A stretch of 64,000 nt of DNA from CAWJLE01 sp963843645 (lineage in GTDB: Bacteria > Chloroflexota > Anaerolineae > DAOTYC01): contig CAWJLE010000005.1 of NCBI GenBank assembly GCA_963843645.1, positions 1,163,663 to 1,227,662 of the forward strand, given 5' to 3'. The position numbers and the translations under genes were made by a program. The notes under the pieces are model-generated. The model searched no databases. It saw only the letters and a program-made list of their open reading frames with translations, and was not told where the DNA came from. Positions 10,046 through 19,055 of this stretch are shown piece by piece; the stretch's first letter is position 1; each line of letters starts with the position of its first letter.

Positions 10046-11634
10046 CAGACGAACCTGGCAGTTCCGGACTCGAGCCGTCACTCCGGACTTCAGGTTGGCG
10101 ATGGTTGCCTTTGTTGTTTCTTGCCCTCTATGCGCTGGAGAGCGTCTGGCTCTCGCGCTTCGCTGACGTGTCGCGCGACGAGGGTTGGTACCTGTACGCC
10201 GGGAACATGATTCGGCAAGGATACGTGCCTTATCGTGATTTCCCTTATTTCCAGAGCCCTGTCTTACCCTACCTGTATGCTGTCATTGGCGGCGCTTTCG
10301 GGATCACGCTGGACGTGGGGCGGGTGGTTTCGGTAATTTGTGGGCTGCTGACGGCAAGCCTCGTCGCGGTGACGGCCTACAGGTTGCGAGGTCCATGGGC
10401 CAGCATACTGGCGCTGTTGGGGTTCATCACGTCAGCTTATGGCGTGTACCATTTGGTCTACGCGAGCAACCTGGCGTTATCGACTTGTCTTTCTTTCTTG
10501 GCTGCGTCCGTCTTGGTCTTCGACGAGCAACGGCATCTGCGCTGGGCGGTGCTGGCAGTTGCTTTGGCGGTGCTGGCGGCCTGTGTGCGGCTGTCGTTTC
10601 TGCCCTACGCCGCACTCGTGCTCGGAGTCTCGATCTGGCGCTATCGCGACAGCCTGCGGGCCGTCCTAACGCTGACGTCGGTCGGCCTGGGCGTGGGGTT
10701 GTCCAGTGTGGGCTGGTTCCTCGTGTTTTGTCCAGCCCGACTGTGGTTCGATTTGGTCGTCGCTCAAGCAGTTCGGCGGAGCCAGTACGGTGCAGTGGCT
10801 GGTCAGTCGGTTTCCCCAGCCTGGCAGTGGTGGCTGACCTCTGCCTCTTTCTTTGGGCTTAGCGTGGGCCTGTTCGTCGTCGGCGCCGTGCTGTACGTCG
10901 GGCGGCCGGGAGTCTGGCCGAAACGAAACAAGCGGGCATTGGACTTCCTTATCGCGAGCGCACTGGTGGTATATGTGCCGAACCTGATACCGGGAGACGT
11001 GTACCCCAACTACCTGGTCCCGGCCTTGCCCTTCATGGCTGCCGCGTGAGGTGTGATCGTGGTTGGGATCATTCAGCGGCTCGCCGGCATCAGGCAAATC
11101 GCACTCATTGTGTGGGTGTTTCTGTGCGTTATCTGGAATGTTGCTGCGTCGGCGGCGTACCTTCCACGGATTGTATCGTTCCCTCCGCAACTGGAGACCT
11201 ACGGAGAAGTGGCGGACTATCTGGCGAATGGCGTGCTCTCGGCGGCGCCCATGTTCACGTTTGAAACGCCGTTGGCTGTCGCTACGGGACATTCCGTGGC
11301 GCCTGGAATGGAGATGAGCTACTTCTCGTTCTTCCCCGGTTGGCCGACGAGCTTTTGCCGCAACTACCATTTGCTGAACGATGAGATGATTGCCGACGAG
11401 CTGGTCGGGGCGCCCTTTTCAGCCATTATCCTTTCCGATTTCGATCTGTACCTGTTGCGAGGCCGAACCGGGGAGCGCCACACTTCCACAGTGGATCCAC
11501 TGACTGACTTGCCTGAACTGAAAAGCCGATATCATCTGGCTGGAACCTTCCCGAACATGGGCGTATTTCGGGATAGATTATACATTCTGTTGCCGAATGC
11601 CTATTCTTCTACCGAGGTGTCTGCGACTCGATGA
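10042..11634 (+). pseudogene. GT39/PMT-like membrane glycosyltransferase interrupted by an in-frame TGA at 11047
   Basis: The N-terminal 335 residues contain SRDEGWYLYAGNMIRQG, the catalytic-loop D-E motif of ArnT/PMT-like GT-C enzymes, and about nine helices. An in-frame TGA at 11047-11049 stops it after FMAAA, and the same frame continues at once (GVIVVGI) to 11634 with the last helix and the soluble tail. This is a substitution, not a frameshift; for example CGA or GGA read as TGA. TGA is used as a normal stop in many neighbouring genes, so recoding is not supported. Start GTG 10042 overlaps the previous stop (GTGA). It would move a sugar from a polyprenyl-phosphate to an acceptor if functional. 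Confidence 0.7.
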
Positions 11635-12368
11635 AATCAGTCGTCGTGATTCCAACCTACAACGAACGTGAGAACATCGGCTTGCTGGTGGACGAGATCC
11701 TGGCCCTGCCGATCGACGTCGGCGTCATCGTGGTGGACGATAACTCGCCGGACGGTACCGGGCAATTTCTCGACGAGATGACTTCGAGCGCCCCGTCTCT
11801 GCGGGTGATCCACCGCCCGCGAAAGATGGGGCTGGGGACCGCTCACATCGCCGGCTTTCGGCTTGCCCTGAGCACCGGGATCGATTACATCGTGACTATG
11901 GATGCCGACTTCTCGCATCATCCGCGCTACATTCCGGACTTGCTGAATGCCGCTGCCCGCGATTCGGACATCGTCATCGGTTCGCGGTACGTGACGGGTG
12001 GCGGCGTCGTGAATTGTGGCTGGAATCGCACGTTCCTCAGCCGGGCAGCCAACGGCTTCGCGCGGCTGATGCTGGGCCTGGGGGCGTCGGATTGCACGGC
12101 AGGATTTCGCTGCTACCGGCGTGAGGTCCTGGAGTCTGTCCCCTTGGACACGATCTTCTCGAATGGCTACTCCTTCCTGATCGAAATGCTCTACAAATGC
12201 CAGCGATTGGGCTATCGGGTGTCCGAGGTGCCCATTTGCTTCGAGAACAGGCAGCGCGGCAACTCCAAGATCTCTCGCGCTGAGATACTGCGTGCGGCCT
12301 ACACCGTCCTACGCCTGGCTCCAGGCCGGCTGTTGGGCCTGCCGGTTACTCCGCCGTCGAGACGGTAA
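11631..12368 (+). CDS. Polyprenol-phosphate mannose synthase-like GT2 (Dpm1 family), copy 1
   Basis: 245 residues. IPTYNERENIGLLVDEIL, VVDDNSPDGTG, the DAD motif in TMDADFSHHP and the GSRYVTGGG segment follow Dpm1/polyprenol monophosphomannose synthase order. There are no C-terminal membrane helices, as in the soluble Dpm1 class. The reaction is GDP-mannose (or UDP-glucose) plus polyprenyl phosphate to the polyprenyl-phosphate sugar, on the cytoplasmic face. ATGA overlap with the upstream PMT-like gene suggests donor synthesis and use are coupled. A paralogue sits at 48426-49133. Confidence 0.88.
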   Translation: MKSVVVIPTYNERENIGLLVDEILALPIDVGVIVVDDNSPDGTGQFLDEMTSSAPSLRVIHRPRKMGLGTAHIAGFRLALSTGIDYIVTMDADFSHHPRYIPDLLNAAARDSDIVIGSRYVTGGGVVNCGWNRTFLSRAANGFARLMLGLGASDCTAGFRCYRREVLESVPLDTIFSNGYSFLIEMLYKCQRLGYRVSEVPICFENRQRGNSKISRAEILRAAYTVLRLAPGRLLGLPVTPPSRR

Positions 12369-12382
12369 TTTCGCCCTTCTTT

Positions 12383-12411
12383 TTGTCTTCGAAAACCAAC
12401 TCTGGTATAAT
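12383..12411 (+). promoter_or_regulatory. Near-consensus sigma-70-type promoter
   Basis: TTGTCT (12383-12388), a 17-base spacer, then TATAAT (12406-12411) preceded by TGG. It lies in the short gap after the Dpm1-like gene and 41 bases upstream of ATG 12452. It therefore starts a transcript with the priming sugar transferase and argues against the longer reading frame that would begin inside it. Confidence 0.75.
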
Positions 12412-12451
12412 ATGTATACGTATCGAGACTTTAGGATGCAAAGGGGAAGAG

Positions 12452-13858
12452 ATGCGCAGCCAGTTTCGCAACCTGGTCGCTTGGCTGTTCATCGGGGACC
12501 TGTTGTTGACGCAGCTGGCCCTCTTCGCCGCTGAGTTCCTCCGGCAAGCGGTCCCAATTGGAAAGTACATCCCGCCCGGGGAGACTCTGTACGATCCGAT
12601 CATTCTCCATGCTGTCATCCTGATCATCTGGCCTGTCGTCTTCGTATCGCTTGGTGTATACGATGTGCGCCGAACTGCGCAGCGCGTCGGTGAAGCGCGT
12701 CTGTTGGTGGCGGCGCTCCTGACGGCGGTTCTGGCGTCCGGCGGCGTGTTGTATTTTTCTTACAGAGAAGTGCCGCGCCTGATGGTAGGGTATTTCGTCC
12801 TGTTCGATTTGTTCTCACTGGCCTTGTTGCGGTTCGTCATCGGTCTTGTGGTGCGTTATCGCCAGTCCAAGGGCCTGGACCTGGTTCGCGTGCTGGTGGT
12901 GGGGGCGAATGAGCTGGGCGCGGCCGTCGCCGGAGCCCTCAGTGGTGAGTTGGGACAGGGTTTCGTCTGGGTCGGGTTCGTCGACGATGATCCGTCGGCA
13001 GATGGGCTGCCGCTGATCGGCAAGATCGAGGATGTGCCTGGGCTCGTGCAGCAGAAAGAAATAGACGAGGTGATCATCGCCTTGCCGTCGGTGGATTACA
13101 GCAACATCGAGTCCCTGGTGCACAGCTTACAGGCGGTGCCTGTCCGGATTAGAATCGTGCCCGATTTCTTTCGTCTGGCGATGGTCAAGGCCTGCGTGGA
13201 CGATTTGTGCGGCATCCCTCTGATCGGCATTCGCGAGCCGTTGATTGACGGGGCGCGCTGGGCCACGAAACGTGCGTTTGACCTGGTGCTTGGTGGCCTG
13301 GCTGTCATCGTGTCGTCGCCGTTGCTGGCGGCGATTGCATTGGCCGTCCGACTGGACTCGGTGGGGCCGGTTCTGTTTCGGCAGCAGCGCGTGGGTGAGA
13401 ATGGGCGGCTGTTCTGGATGTATAAGTTCCGGACGATGGTACACGCACCGGAAACCCACGAGGTTTGTGGTTACGTGCCGGCTCGGGATGGGACGCTGCA
13501 GCCGGTCTACAAACGGTCTGGCGACCCCCGCATTACGCGTGTAGGCCGTCTGCTGCGCCGGATGAGTCTGGACGAGCTGCCGCAGCTCATCAACGTTCTG
13601 AGGGGCGAGATGAGTGTGGTGGGTCCGAGGCCGGAGCAGGCCTTCATCGCCGAGCAGTATCGACCCTGGCAGCGGCAGCGCCTGGTCGTGCCGCCGGGGA
13701 TCACCGGCTGGTGGCAGGTCAGCGGACGCGGCGACCTGCCGATGCACCTGAATACCGAGTACGATCTGTTTTACGTGCGAAATTACTCGATCTGGCTGGA
13801 CCTGAAAATCCTGTGGCGCACCGTCGGCGCGGTCATCCGTGGCCGGGGTGCGTACTGA
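12452..13858 (+). CDS. Polyprenyl glycosylphosphotransferase (WbaP/CpsE/WcaJ-like priming enzyme)
   Basis: 468 residues: four or five N-terminal membrane helices, a central nucleotide-binding-like domain (VLVVGANELGAAVAG), another helix, then the bacterial sugar transferase domain. That domain has RAFDLVLGGLAVIVSSPLL, YKFRTMV, MSLDELPQLINVLRGEMSVV and GPRPE. It transfers a sugar-1-phosphate from a UDP-sugar to undecaprenyl phosphate and so starts lipid-linked glycan assembly. The start at 12452 has AAGGGGA just upstream and lies downstream of the mapped promoter. It heads the export/assembly operon: the ABC exporter follows 14 bases later. Confidence 0.92.
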   Translation: MRSQFRNLVAWLFIGDLLLTQLALFAAEFLRQAVPIGKYIPPGETLYDPIILHAVILIIWPVVFVSLGVYDVRRTAQRVGEARLLVAALLTAVLASGGVLYFSYREVPRLMVGYFVLFDLFSLALLRFVIGLVVRYRQSKGLDLVRVLVVGANELGAAVAGALSGELGQGFVWVGFVDDDPSADGLPLIGKIEDVPGLVQQKEIDEVIIALPSVDYSNIESLVHSLQAVPVRIRIVPDFFRLAMVKACVDDLCGIPLIGIREPLIDGARWATKRAFDLVLGGLAVIVSSPLLAAIALAVRLDSVGPVLFRQQRVGENGRLFWMYKFRTMVHAPETHEVCGYVPARDGTLQPVYKRSGDPRITRVGRLLRRMSLDELPQLINVLRGEMSVVGPRPEQAFIAEQYRPWQRQRLVVPPGITGWWQVSGRGDLPMHLNTEYDLFYVRNYSIWLDLKILWRTVGAVIRGRGAY

Positions 13859-13872
13859 TCTGGAGATGCTGG

Positions 13873-14721
13873 TTGTCAACCGAAAACGCTATCGATAAGT
13901 CGGCGCCTGTCGTGGAAATCCGACCGTCCAAAGGCTGGGTATCTCTCAATTTGCGGGACTTGTGGGAATACCGTGAGTTGTTGTACTTCCTGACCTGGCG
14001 CGACGTTAAAGTGCGGTACAAGCAGACGGCGCTGGGTGCAGCCTGGGCCGTGATCCAGCCGCTGTTCACGATGCTGGTCTTCAGCGTTTTCTTTGGTCGA
14101 CTGGCCAAGGTGCCGTCCGACGGCATCCCGTACCCGGTATTCGCCTACTGCGCGCTCTTGCCGTGGAACTTCTTCGCTGGCGCTTTGGACCGATCCGGGA
14201 ACAGCCTGGTGGGCAGCGCCAACCTCATCACCAAGATCTACTTCCCTCGATTGGTTATCCCGATGTCGGCCGTGTTGGCCGGGCTACTGGACTTTGCCAT
14301 CGCTTTCGTCGTGCTCATTGGTTTGATGCTCTATTACGGCATCGCGCCGACGGGAGCGATCTTCCTGCTGCCGCTCTTCCTGCTTCTGGCGATCGCAACT
14401 GCCCTGGCGGCCGGCCTGTGGCTGTCCGCTCTGAACGTGCAGTACCGCGACGTCCGCTACACCATTCCATTCCTCGTGCAGTTCTGGATGTATGCCTCAC
14501 CGGTCGCGTATTCTTCCACTCTGGTGCCGGAGCGATGGCGCGCGCTATACGGCCTCAACCCCATGGCGGGCGTAATCGATGGATTTCGCTGGGCGCTGTT
14601 GGGCAGGAGTGACCCGCCTGGCGCGCTTCTGGCCGTGTCAGTGGCCATCATCGCGCTGCTGCTGATCGGGGGACTGGTGTACTTCCGCCGCATGGAGCAG
14701 ACGTTTGCGGACGTGGTGTAG
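13873..14721 (+). CDS. wzm: ABC-2 glycan exporter permease (Wzm/TagG-like)
   Basis: 282 residues from TTG 13873, supported by GGAG 7 bases upstream; the longer frame to 13465 merely overlaps the previous gene. An amphipathic N-terminal segment (LWEYRELLYFLTWRDVKVRY) precedes six membrane helices, as in Wzm/KpsM/TagG permeases. The NVQYRDVRYTIPFLVQFW motif is characteristic. With the ATPase encoded 2 bases later it should export a completed undecaprenyl-linked polysaccharide across the inner membrane. It is the only permease of this type in the window, although two ATPases are present. Confidence 0.93.
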   Translation: MSTENAIDKSAPVVEIRPSKGWVSLNLRDLWEYRELLYFLTWRDVKVRYKQTALGAAWAVIQPLFTMLVFSVFFGRLAKVPSDGIPYPVFAYCALLPWNFFAGALDRSGNSLVGSANLITKIYFPRLVIPMSAVLAGLLDFAIAFVVLIGLMLYYGIAPTGAIFLLPLFLLLAIATALAAGLWLSALNVQYRDVRYTIPFLVQFWMYASPVAYSSTLVPERWRALYGLNPMAGVIDGFRWALLGRSDPPGALLAVSVAIIALLLIGGLVYFRRMEQTFADVV

Positions 14722-14723
14722 GC

Positions 14724-16085
14724 ATGAGTGACGTGGCAATCCGAGTGGAAAACCTGGGCAAACGTTACCGCATTGGTGCGCTGCAGCAGTCGGGCAGCGG
14801 TTACCGGTACAAGGCCCTGCGTGATGTTCTCGCCGGCGCAATGTCATCGGCGGGCCGTTGGGCGATGGCGCCGTTTCGCGGGTCGCCGCGCGCACCGGTG
14901 GAGGACAACGAGATTTGGGCGCTTAAGGATCTCTCATTTGAGATCAAAACCGGCGAGGTGGTAGGCATCATCGGAAGAAACGGCGCGGGCAAGAGCACGC
15001 TGCTCAAGGTCCTGTCGCGTATTACGGAGCCGACCGAGGGCTACGCGCGGATTCAAGGTCGCGTCGGTTCGCTGCTGGAGGTGGGCACCGGATTTCATCC
15101 GGAGCTGACCGGCCGGGAGAACATCTTCCTGAACGGAGCCGTCCTGGGAATGAAGAAGGCAGAGATCGAGCGCAAGTTCGACGAGATCGTCGCCTTCGCC
15201 GAAGTCGAGAGGTTCATCGACACTCCTGTGAAGCACTTCTCCAGTGGCATGTACTTGCGGCTGGCCTTTGCCGTGGCGGCGCACCTGGAGCCGGAGATCT
15301 TGCTGGTGGACGAGGTGCTTGCAGTCGGCGACGCCCAGTTCCAGAAGAAATGCCTGGGCAAGATGGGCGACGTGGCGAAGCAGGGACGGACCGTACTGTT
15401 CGTGAGCCACAATATGAGCGCAGTTCGTCAACTATGCACCACGGCTTTGTGGATCGACAACGGAAAACGCAGACAATATGGATCGGCTGAGGATATCATC
15501 GCTGGCTACCTCAGGGAATCCTATGACTCCGGCATGCAAACTGAGAGCGTCTTCGAAGAGGACACCGCCAAAGCCTTCCAGTTGAGGATTGGCAGATTGG
15601 TCTCAGAGGATGGGAGCGTCACCCAGAATTTCAATTGCGACCAGAGGGTCATGATCGAACTCGTCTGCCAGGTTCGTAGCACAGTAGCTGGCCTGTACGG
15701 CTACCTGTCGATTTCGAAGGCTGATGGGACCACGGTCATGGTCTCCGACAGCTTCGATGTAGGATCCAATTCGCTCGACGAATTGCCGATCGGCACCTAC
15801 ATGGTCCGAATTCCAATTCCTGCACGAACTCTGGGCGCGGGAGATTATACGGTCTACATCAATTTTTCGAGCCGAGTCAGCGCCGACAAGTTTAACGTTG
15901 ACTCACCGGGTATCATCTGTACCTTTCACATGGACGACTTCACTTCTGCAAGGGGCAATGGCCGGCTCGGTTTCTTCAGCACGTTGCTGCCCTGGACGGT
16001 GTCTGGACTACCAGAGTCATTCCTGAAGGACAATGCGATTCGAGAATCCGAAGCCGAGCGTCCCCGACAGAGGGGCATTCGTTAG
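14724..16085 (+). CDS. wzt: ABC glycan exporter ATPase with C-terminal cargo domain (Wzt-like), copy 1
   Basis: 453 residues. Walker A GRNGAGKST, signature FSSGMYLRLAFAVAAH, Walker B ILLVDEVLAVGD and the H-loop VSHN define the ATPase domain (about residues 1-250). The remaining 200 residues form a beta-rich Wzt C-terminal domain, which in characterised O-antigen systems binds the modified non-reducing end of the glycan. It starts 2 bases after the permease stop. The cargo domain has lower GC than the ATPase domain. A paralogue with a different cargo domain lies at 26125. Confidence 0.93.
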   Translation: MSDVAIRVENLGKRYRIGALQQSGSGYRYKALRDVLAGAMSSAGRWAMAPFRGSPRAPVEDNEIWALKDLSFEIKTGEVVGIIGRNGAGKSTLLKVLSRITEPTEGYARIQGRVGSLLEVGTGFHPELTGRENIFLNGAVLGMKKAEIERKFDEIVAFAEVERFIDTPVKHFSSGMYLRLAFAVAAHLEPEILLVDEVLAVGDAQFQKKCLGKMGDVAKQGRTVLFVSHNMSAVRQLCTTALWIDNGKRRQYGSAEDIIAGYLRESYDSGMQTESVFEEDTAKAFQLRIGRLVSEDGSVTQNFNCDQRVMIELVCQVRSTVAGLYGYLSISKADGTTVMVSDSFDVGSNSLDELPIGTYMVRIPIPARTLGAGDYTVYINFSSRVSADKFNVDSPGIICTFHMDDFTSARGNGRLGFFSTLLPWTVSGLPESFLKDNAIRESEAERPRQRGIR

Positions 16086-16217
16086 CTCTCCCAATTGGGA
16101 CGTCAAGAATTGGTGTGGGGAAGCAACTAGAACCGAGAGCAACAAGAACTGGGGGCAAGAGCGGGGCTCCGGTAGGGCCATTCGCTCGCGTACCGACAAG
16201 GTTGAGGTGAGGGATCA

Positions 16218-17198
16218 ATGCGCTGGCAACAGACGGTCATTCTAATCACGGGCGGGACCGGATCGTTCGGCAAGAAATTCATTGAAACGGCTCTCAGGGA
16301 GCAGCGGCCCAGGAAGTTGATCGTTTTCAGCCGAGATGAGCTCAAGCAACACGAGATGCGAACGGGCGAATTCGATCATCCCAGCCTGCGCTATTTCATC
16401 GGGGACGTGCGAGATGCCGATCGGTTGCGGCGAGCCATGGCGGGGGTCGACGTCGTCGTGCACGCGGCGGCGCTCAAACAGGTTCCAGCGTGCGAATACA
16501 ACCCGATAGAAGCGATCATGACCAACGTCATGGGGGCCAAGAACGTCATCGATGCGGCGCTCGACACCGGCGTCAAGAAGGTGATCGCGCTCAGCACCGA
16601 CAAGGCCGTGAATCCGGTGAACCTGTACGGCGCAACCAAGCTCTGCGCTGAGAAGCTGTTCGTTCAGAGCAACTCATACGCCGGGGCCACGGGCACCCGG
16701 TTTAGTTGTGTTCGCTACGGCAACGTCGTGGGCAGTAGGGGCAGTGTCATTCCGCTCTTTCAACAGCAGCGGCAGCAAGGCCGAATTACGGTCACAGACG
16801 TGCGGATGACGCGTTTTTGGATCACCCTGGAGCAGGGCGTCCAGTTCGTGATGCGATGCATCGAGCGGATGCACGGCGGCGAGGTTTTCGTACCCAAGAT
16901 CCCGAGCATGACTATCCAGGATTTAGTCAGCGCCGTGGCACCCGGATGCGAGATATCAGAAATAGGGATTCGTCCGGGAGAGAAGCTGCACGAGGTGCTG
17001 ATCTCCGAAGATGAGGCTCGCCATGCCCTAGAATTGGATGACATGTTCGTCGTGCAGCCAGTCCATCCCTGGTGGTCAGGTGACAATTGGCCGGACGGGC
17101 GGCCCCTGCCGGATGGTTTCCGGTATGGAAGCGACAGCAACCCGCAGTGGCTGAAGGTGGATGATTTGCGCTCAATGGTGGAGGTCGGATCGTGCTAA
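16218..17198 (+). CDS. pseB: UDP-N-acetylglucosamine 4,6-dehydratase (inverting), PseB
   Basis: 326 residues, extended SDR. TGGTGSFGKKF binds NADP; SRDELKQHEM and HAAALKQVPACEYNP are PseB/FlaA1 signatures; STDKAVNPVNLYGATK carries the YxxxK catalytic pair. It converts UDP-GlcNAc to the 4-keto-6-deoxy-L-arabino sugar, step 1 of pseudaminic acid (Pse) synthesis, in the cytoplasm. A 132-base gap separates it from the exporter ATPase. It overlaps pseC by 7 bases. Confidence 0.95.
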   Translation: MRWQQTVILITGGTGSFGKKFIETALREQRPRKLIVFSRDELKQHEMRTGEFDHPSLRYFIGDVRDADRLRRAMAGVDVVVHAAALKQVPACEYNPIEAIMTNVMGAKNVIDAALDTGVKKVIALSTDKAVNPVNLYGATKLCAEKLFVQSNSYAGATGTRFSCVRYGNVVGSRGSVIPLFQQQRQQGRITVTDVRMTRFWITLEQGVQFVMRCIERMHGGEVFVPKIPSMTIQDLVSAVAPGCEISEIGIRPGEKLHEVLISEDEARHALELDDMFVVQPVHPWWSGDNWPDGRPLPDGFRYGSDSNPQWLKVDDLRSMVEVGSC

Positions 17199-18394
17199 AC
17201 GCGAGAGCCAGTCTGGCCGTGAGAGGCGGAACGCCGGTGCGCAGCCGCATGTTGCCCTACGGTCACCAGTGGCTGGGCGAAGAGGACATCTCAGCCGTCG
17301 TCAACGTTCTGCGTTCCGACTGGCTAACCACCGGGCCCGAAGTGGAGGAATTCGAACGCAGCTTTGCCGCCAGAGTGGGAGCAAAAGAGGCGGTTGCGGT
17401 GAGTAACGGCACGGCGGCGCTGCACGCAGCCTTGTACGCCGCCGGCATCCAGCTCGGGGACGAAGTCATCGTCTCACCGATGACTTTCGCTGCCAGTGCA
17501 AACTGCATTGTCTTTCAGGGAGGCACGCCGGTTTTCGCCGATGTCGATCCGGGCACGTTGTTAATCGATCCATCTCAGGTCGAGGCCGAGATCGGCCCAC
17601 GTACGAAGGCGGTGATCGCCGTGGACTATGCCGGCCACGCCTGTGAGTACAATTCCTTGCGCTCAATCGCGGAGCGGCATGGTTTAATGCTTATCGCGGA
17701 CGCCTGTCATGCGCTCGGCGGCAGCTACAAGGGGCATCCGGTGGGTTCGTTGGCGGACCTCAGCACTTTCAGCTTTCATCCGGTCAAACACATTACAACC
17801 GGCGAAGGTGGGATGATCACGACCGACAACCCCGAGTTCGCCCGGCACATGCGGACCTTCCGCAACCACGGCATCACGAGCGATCATCGCCAGCGAGAGC
17901 AAAGGGGCTCCTGGTTCTACGAAATGGTGGACCTGGGATACAACTATCGGCTGACCGACCTGCAATGTGCCTTAGGCAGGAGCCAGTTGTCCAAATTGAC
18001 CGCCTGGCTAGCGCGGCGGCAGGAGATCGCGCGGAGATTCGATAACGCCTTTTCGAGCCTGCCGGAGGTCGAGCCGTTGTCCGTGCGCGCAGATGTGTCG
18101 CACGCTTACCATCTGTACGTGATTCGTCTCGACCTGTTTCGCTTGCAGGTTGACCGGGCTGCTGTGTTCGCCGCTTTACGGGCCGAGGGTATAGGCGTGA
18201 ACGTTCACTATATCCCGGTGCACCTACATCCGTTCTATCGTGAGCGGTTGGGCACCGGACCCGGGTTGTGTCCCATAGCGGAGGCGGCCTACGCGGGAAT
18301 AATCTCGCTTCCCATGTTCCCCGGAATGTCCGATGCAGACGTCCAGGACGTCATCGCTGCGGTGCAAAAAGTGATCGAGGCATATCGCAAGTGA
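17192..18394 (+). CDS. pseC: UDP-4-amino-4,6-dideoxy-N-acetyl-beta-L-altrosamine transaminase, PseC
   Basis: 400 residues, DegT/DnrJ/EryC1 PLP enzyme. GTG 17192 has GGAGG 7 bases upstream. The PLP lysine is in SFHPVKHITTGEGGM, the form seen in PseC. It aminates the PseB product at C4 using glutamate, step 2 of Pse synthesis. NYRLTDLQCALG and the C-terminal substrate loop are intact. It overlaps pseB at its start and the methylase at its end (GTGA). Confidence 0.94.
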   Translation: MLNARASLAVRGGTPVRSRMLPYGHQWLGEEDISAVVNVLRSDWLTTGPEVEEFERSFAARVGAKEAVAVSNGTAALHAALYAAGIQLGDEVIVSPMTFAASANCIVFQGGTPVFADVDPGTLLIDPSQVEAEIGPRTKAVIAVDYAGHACEYNSLRSIAERHGLMLIADACHALGGSYKGHPVGSLADLSTFSFHPVKHITTGEGGMITTDNPEFARHMRTFRNHGITSDHRQREQRGSWFYEMVDLGYNYRLTDLQCALGRSQLSKLTAWLARRQEIARRFDNAFSSLPEVEPLSVRADVSHAYHLYVIRLDLFRLQVDRAAVFAALRAEGIGVNVHYIPVHLHPFYRERLGTGPGLCPIAEAAYAGIISLPMFPGMSDADVQDVIAAVQKVIEAYRK

Positions 18395-19038
18395 CTGACC
18401 AGTCCGCGGCAGATGGATGTAGCGATCGCGACCTGACAGAGGCCGAACGTCTCGAGCAGCTATGGAGCGGCGAGTTTGGTGATGCTTACGTCGACCGGAA
18501 TCGGACTGTCGGGGACAGCCGACGACCGTTTTGGGAAGCGATCCTGAAGGATTTCGCCGTAAGCAGGGTCCTGGAAATTGGCTGCAATGTGGGGTCCAAC
18601 CTGGCCTGCCTGGCGCTTAAATTGCCTCCCCAGAACCTGTACGGAGTTGAAATAAATCATAAAGCACTAAATGAGCTTCGGCGCGCGCTGCCTGAGGTGA
18701 ACGCGGTGTGGGGCCCAGCGAAAGAGCTGCCCTTTCGCGATAATTGGTTCGACCTAGCGTTTACCGCAGGTGTTCTGATTCACCAACCCGAAAGCACTCT
18801 GCGACTCGTAATGGCTGAGGTGGTCCGCTGCTCACGACGCTACGTCCTTTGCGCTGAATACGGTGCCGACTGCACGACTGAGGTTTCATATCGGGGACAA
18901 ACAGGCGCGTTGTTCAGGCGTAACTACGGGCGGCTTTATCTCGAGCTGTTTCCCGATCTTCAGTTGCGTAAGCAGGGTTTTCTGACTCGTGAGGAAGGCT
19001 GGGACGACGTCACGTATTGGATATTTGAGAAAGGCTAA
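18391..19038 (+). CDS. Pseudaminic acid biosynthesis-associated methylase (TIGR03587-like)
   Basis: 215 residues from GTG 18391, which overlaps the pseC stop as GTGA. LWSGEFGDAYVDRNR near the N-terminus is diagnostic of the methylase family found in Pse operons. VLEIGCNVGSNLACL is the SAM-binding motif I. Its substrate is not established; by context it would methylate Pse or a precursor. The position between pseC and the cytidylyltransferase is unusual enough to suggest a nucleotide-sugar or free-sugar substrate. Family assignment is confident; function is inferred. Confidence 0.85.
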   Translation: MTDQSAADGCSDRDLTEAERLEQLWSGEFGDAYVDRNRTVGDSRRPFWEAILKDFAVSRVLEIGCNVGSNLACLALKLPPQNLYGVEINHKALNELRRALPEVNAVWGPAKELPFRDNWFDLAFTAGVLIHQPESTLRLVMAEVVRCSRRYVLCAEYGADCTTEVSYRGQTGALFRRNYGRLYLELFPDLQLRKQGFLTREEGWDDVTYWIFEKG

Positions 19039-19055
19039 TCGGCTGGTATCAGGCT

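Noticed and set aside
10042..11634. TGA read as an amino acid (genetic code change)
   Set aside because: TGA ends many intact neighbouring genes, often overlapping the next start; one TGA in a single gene is better explained by error or mutation.
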